Shown: one piece after another, positions 5,786-7,006 of the stretch | Layout: each line of letters begins with the position of its first letter | Numbering within the stretch: the stretch's first letter is position 1 | Origin: an uncultured Streptococcus sp. | GTDB taxonomy: Bacteria; Bacillota; Bacilli; Lactobacillales; Streptococcaceae | Reading direction: 5' to 3' | Assembly: GCF_943912555.1 (NCBI RefSeq) | Contig: NZ_CALTUR010000096.1 | Location: 1-7,006 of the forward strand | DNA length: 7,006 nucleotides | Made by a program: the position numbers and the translations under genes | The notes under the pieces: generated by a model | Databases searched by the model: none | Seen by the model: the letters and a program-made list of their open reading frames with translations, nothing else | Told to the model about the DNA's origin: nothing

Positions 5786-7006
5786 CTATTCATATCGTAG
5801 CGATTCTACAGGATCCATTTTACTAATTTTACGTGCTGGGAAGTAGGTTGAGACATAACCAAGTAATAGAGCGAAAGCTAGAGTTCCTAAAATAGATAGA
5901 AGATTTAATTCAAAAACCTTCGTGATGGATGGGTAAAAGTGATTTACAACCGCATTCGCCAAACTTCCCACCCCTTGTGCAACCAAAAATGCCAGCAGCA
6001 AGGCAATGCCTACAATCCAGATAGCCTCGTAAATAAAAATTCCTTTGACATCACGATTTTGATAACCAACTGCCTTCATGACACCTATTTCCTTAGAACG
6101 TTGCATGATATTGATGTAAATAATGATACCAATCATGACCGCTGCTACCACAATAGCTTGTGATGAAAGCACAATCAACAATCCCTGAATGACACGAATA
6201 AAGGTAATCACAATATCAAGAACCCTCTGTTGAGAAAGCACATTATACTTCTTATTTTTCTGTAATTCTTCTGTTACCGCTTTTGTCTGTGATGGATCTT
6301 TGAGTTCCAAGATAAAATAAGATACAGCTTTTGTAAATCCAGCTTCTTTCAAAATCGTTTCCATTTGATTAGACGGCATAAAACTGTTGCTGTCCTCCAT
6401 GTCATCTTCATCATTGATTACACGCACAATCTTCGTTTGAAATTGAGCAGTCTTGCTAGCTTCGGCAGCATTTTCTACAATACTTGCTGAGACTGATTTG
6501 CCAATAACATCACTAGCTGTCAGATTTTTTCCTGTCTGTTCATTCCAATTTTTTAGTAAACTGCTTGGAATTGTTAAGCCCTGTTCATTTGTATCAGTAT
6601 AGAGGGATCCAGCTACCACTTTGTCCTTTTCATTACTACTAACAGAAATACTTGTATCCTCATAGAGACTCACTACTTGAGCATAAGAAGGCATCGTTTG
6701 ACTCAGATTCATTTCTTGCCCATCTATAGTCATATTTGCCATAGTCATCCCAAAAGGACTCTCCAAATATTTAATAGCTTCTTTCCCAACTGTATCCGTG
6801 ATATAGTTCTTATCATCTTGGTTCAAAAAGCCTCGTCCAGCATTTTCTGTATTTAAAGCAATCTGAACTTGAGAAGGGATTTGACCTCCATTCGTATTTT
6901 CATCAATCATCGAAATCAAAGCATTTCCCAATCCAAAAGAAATCAAGACTCCTACAAAACCGATTGAGGTTGCTAGCGCAATCAATAGATTACGCCACTT
7001 TCTTTC
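5786..7006 (-). CDS. FtsX/MacB-type ABC transporter permease, C-terminal part, cut by the window edge
   Basis: This is a membrane component of an ABC exporter or mechanotransducing complex of the MacB/FtsX type. The visible 406 residues have no start codon: the frame runs through the right edge as ERKWRNLLIALATSIGFVG, and the TTG near 6985 is internal. A first membrane span lies at about residues 8-30 of the fragment, then a large extracytoplasmic domain (about 32-265). Three further spans follow at about 272-300, 323-347 and 368-390. Family hallmarks are the cytoplasmic loop RSKEIGVMKAVGYQNRDVKG and the ending FPARKISKMDPVESLRYE. The missing N-terminus could be just a few residues, or a whole fused ATPase domain of about 230 residues; the window cannot decide. 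The substrate is unknown. No ATPase or periplasmic-adaptor partner is visible, and no terminator is evident between it and gap. Confidence 0.88.
   Translation of the reverse strand, partial: ERKWRNLLIALATSIGFVGVLISFGLGNALISMIDENTNGGQIPSQVQIALNTENAGRGFLNQDDKNYITDTVGKEAIKYLESPFGMTMANMTIDGQEMNLSQTMPSYAQVVSLYEDTSISVSSNEKDKVVAGSLYTDTNEQGLTIPSSLLKNWNEQTGKNLTASDVIGKSVSASIVENAAEASKTAQFQTKIVRVINDEDDMEDSNSFMPSNQMETILKEAGFTKAVSYFILELKDPSQTKAVTEELQKNKKYNVLSQQRVLDIVITFIRVIQGLLIVLSSQAIVVAAVMIGIIIYINIMQRSKEIGVMKAVGYQNRDVKGIFIYEAIWIVGIALLLAFLVAQGVGSLANAVVNHFYPSITKVFELNLLSILGTLAFALLLGYVSTYFPARKISKMDPVESLRYE

Noticed and set aside
6983..6985. TTG at 6985 as the start of the ABC permease
   Set aside because: The frame stays open to the window edge, no ribosome binding site precedes it, and it would begin inside the first membrane span.
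1..7006. Mobile elements, CRISPR arrays, tRNA/rRNA genes or BOX/RUP repeats
   Set aside because: No transposase-like frames, terminal inverted repeats, regularly spaced repeats or RNA gene signatures were seen on either strand.

Overview
The window looks like chromosomal DNA of a mitis-group Streptococcus, either S. pneumoniae or a close relative such as S. mitis, S. pseudopneumoniae or S. oralis. The evidence is low GC, AAGGAG/GGAGG ribosome binding sites, and proteins I recognise as close to remembered pneumococcal ComX, NusG, SecE, L33, PBP2a and GAPDH. The gene order comX-nusG-secE-rpmG-pbp2A also matches pneumococcus as I recall it. ComX differs at several N-terminal positions from the pneumococcal protein I remember, so a commensal relative is plausible. 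This assignment is from memory, not from a search.

Layout, left to right. Bases 1-274 (minus) hold the first 91 codons of comX, the competence sigma factor, cut by the window edge. Bases 275-393 contain the comX control region, with a ComE-type direct repeat, and the nusG terminator; the two touch each other. Bases 394-1323 (minus) are a compact rpmG-secE-nusG unit (ribosomal protein L33, Sec translocase subunit, transcription elongation factor), preceded by a near-consensus promoter at 1342-1370. Bases 1376-3571 (minus) encode the bifunctional cell-wall synthase PBP2a. An 86-base divergent region separates it from a plus-strand RluA-family pseudouridine synthase (3658-4533). A hairpin at 4560-4588 can terminate both that gene and the convergent gap gene (4602-5609, minus; glycolytic GAPDH), which has a near-consensus promoter and an untranslated leader of about 80 bases. 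From 5786 to the right edge (minus) is the C-terminal part of an FtsX/MacB-type ABC transporter permease.

Most of the window is conserved housekeeping sequence. I see no insertion sequence, CRISPR array, RNA gene, prophage or BOX/RUP-type repeat, and no evidence of an undescribed multi-gene system. The most unusual feature is the divergent promoter region. Both pbp2A and the pseudouridine synthase gene have a -10 element ending exactly six bases before the ATG and no clear Shine-Dalgarno sequence, which predicts leaderless mRNAs in both directions. The second point of interest is the direct abutment of the nusG terminator and the ComE site of comX.
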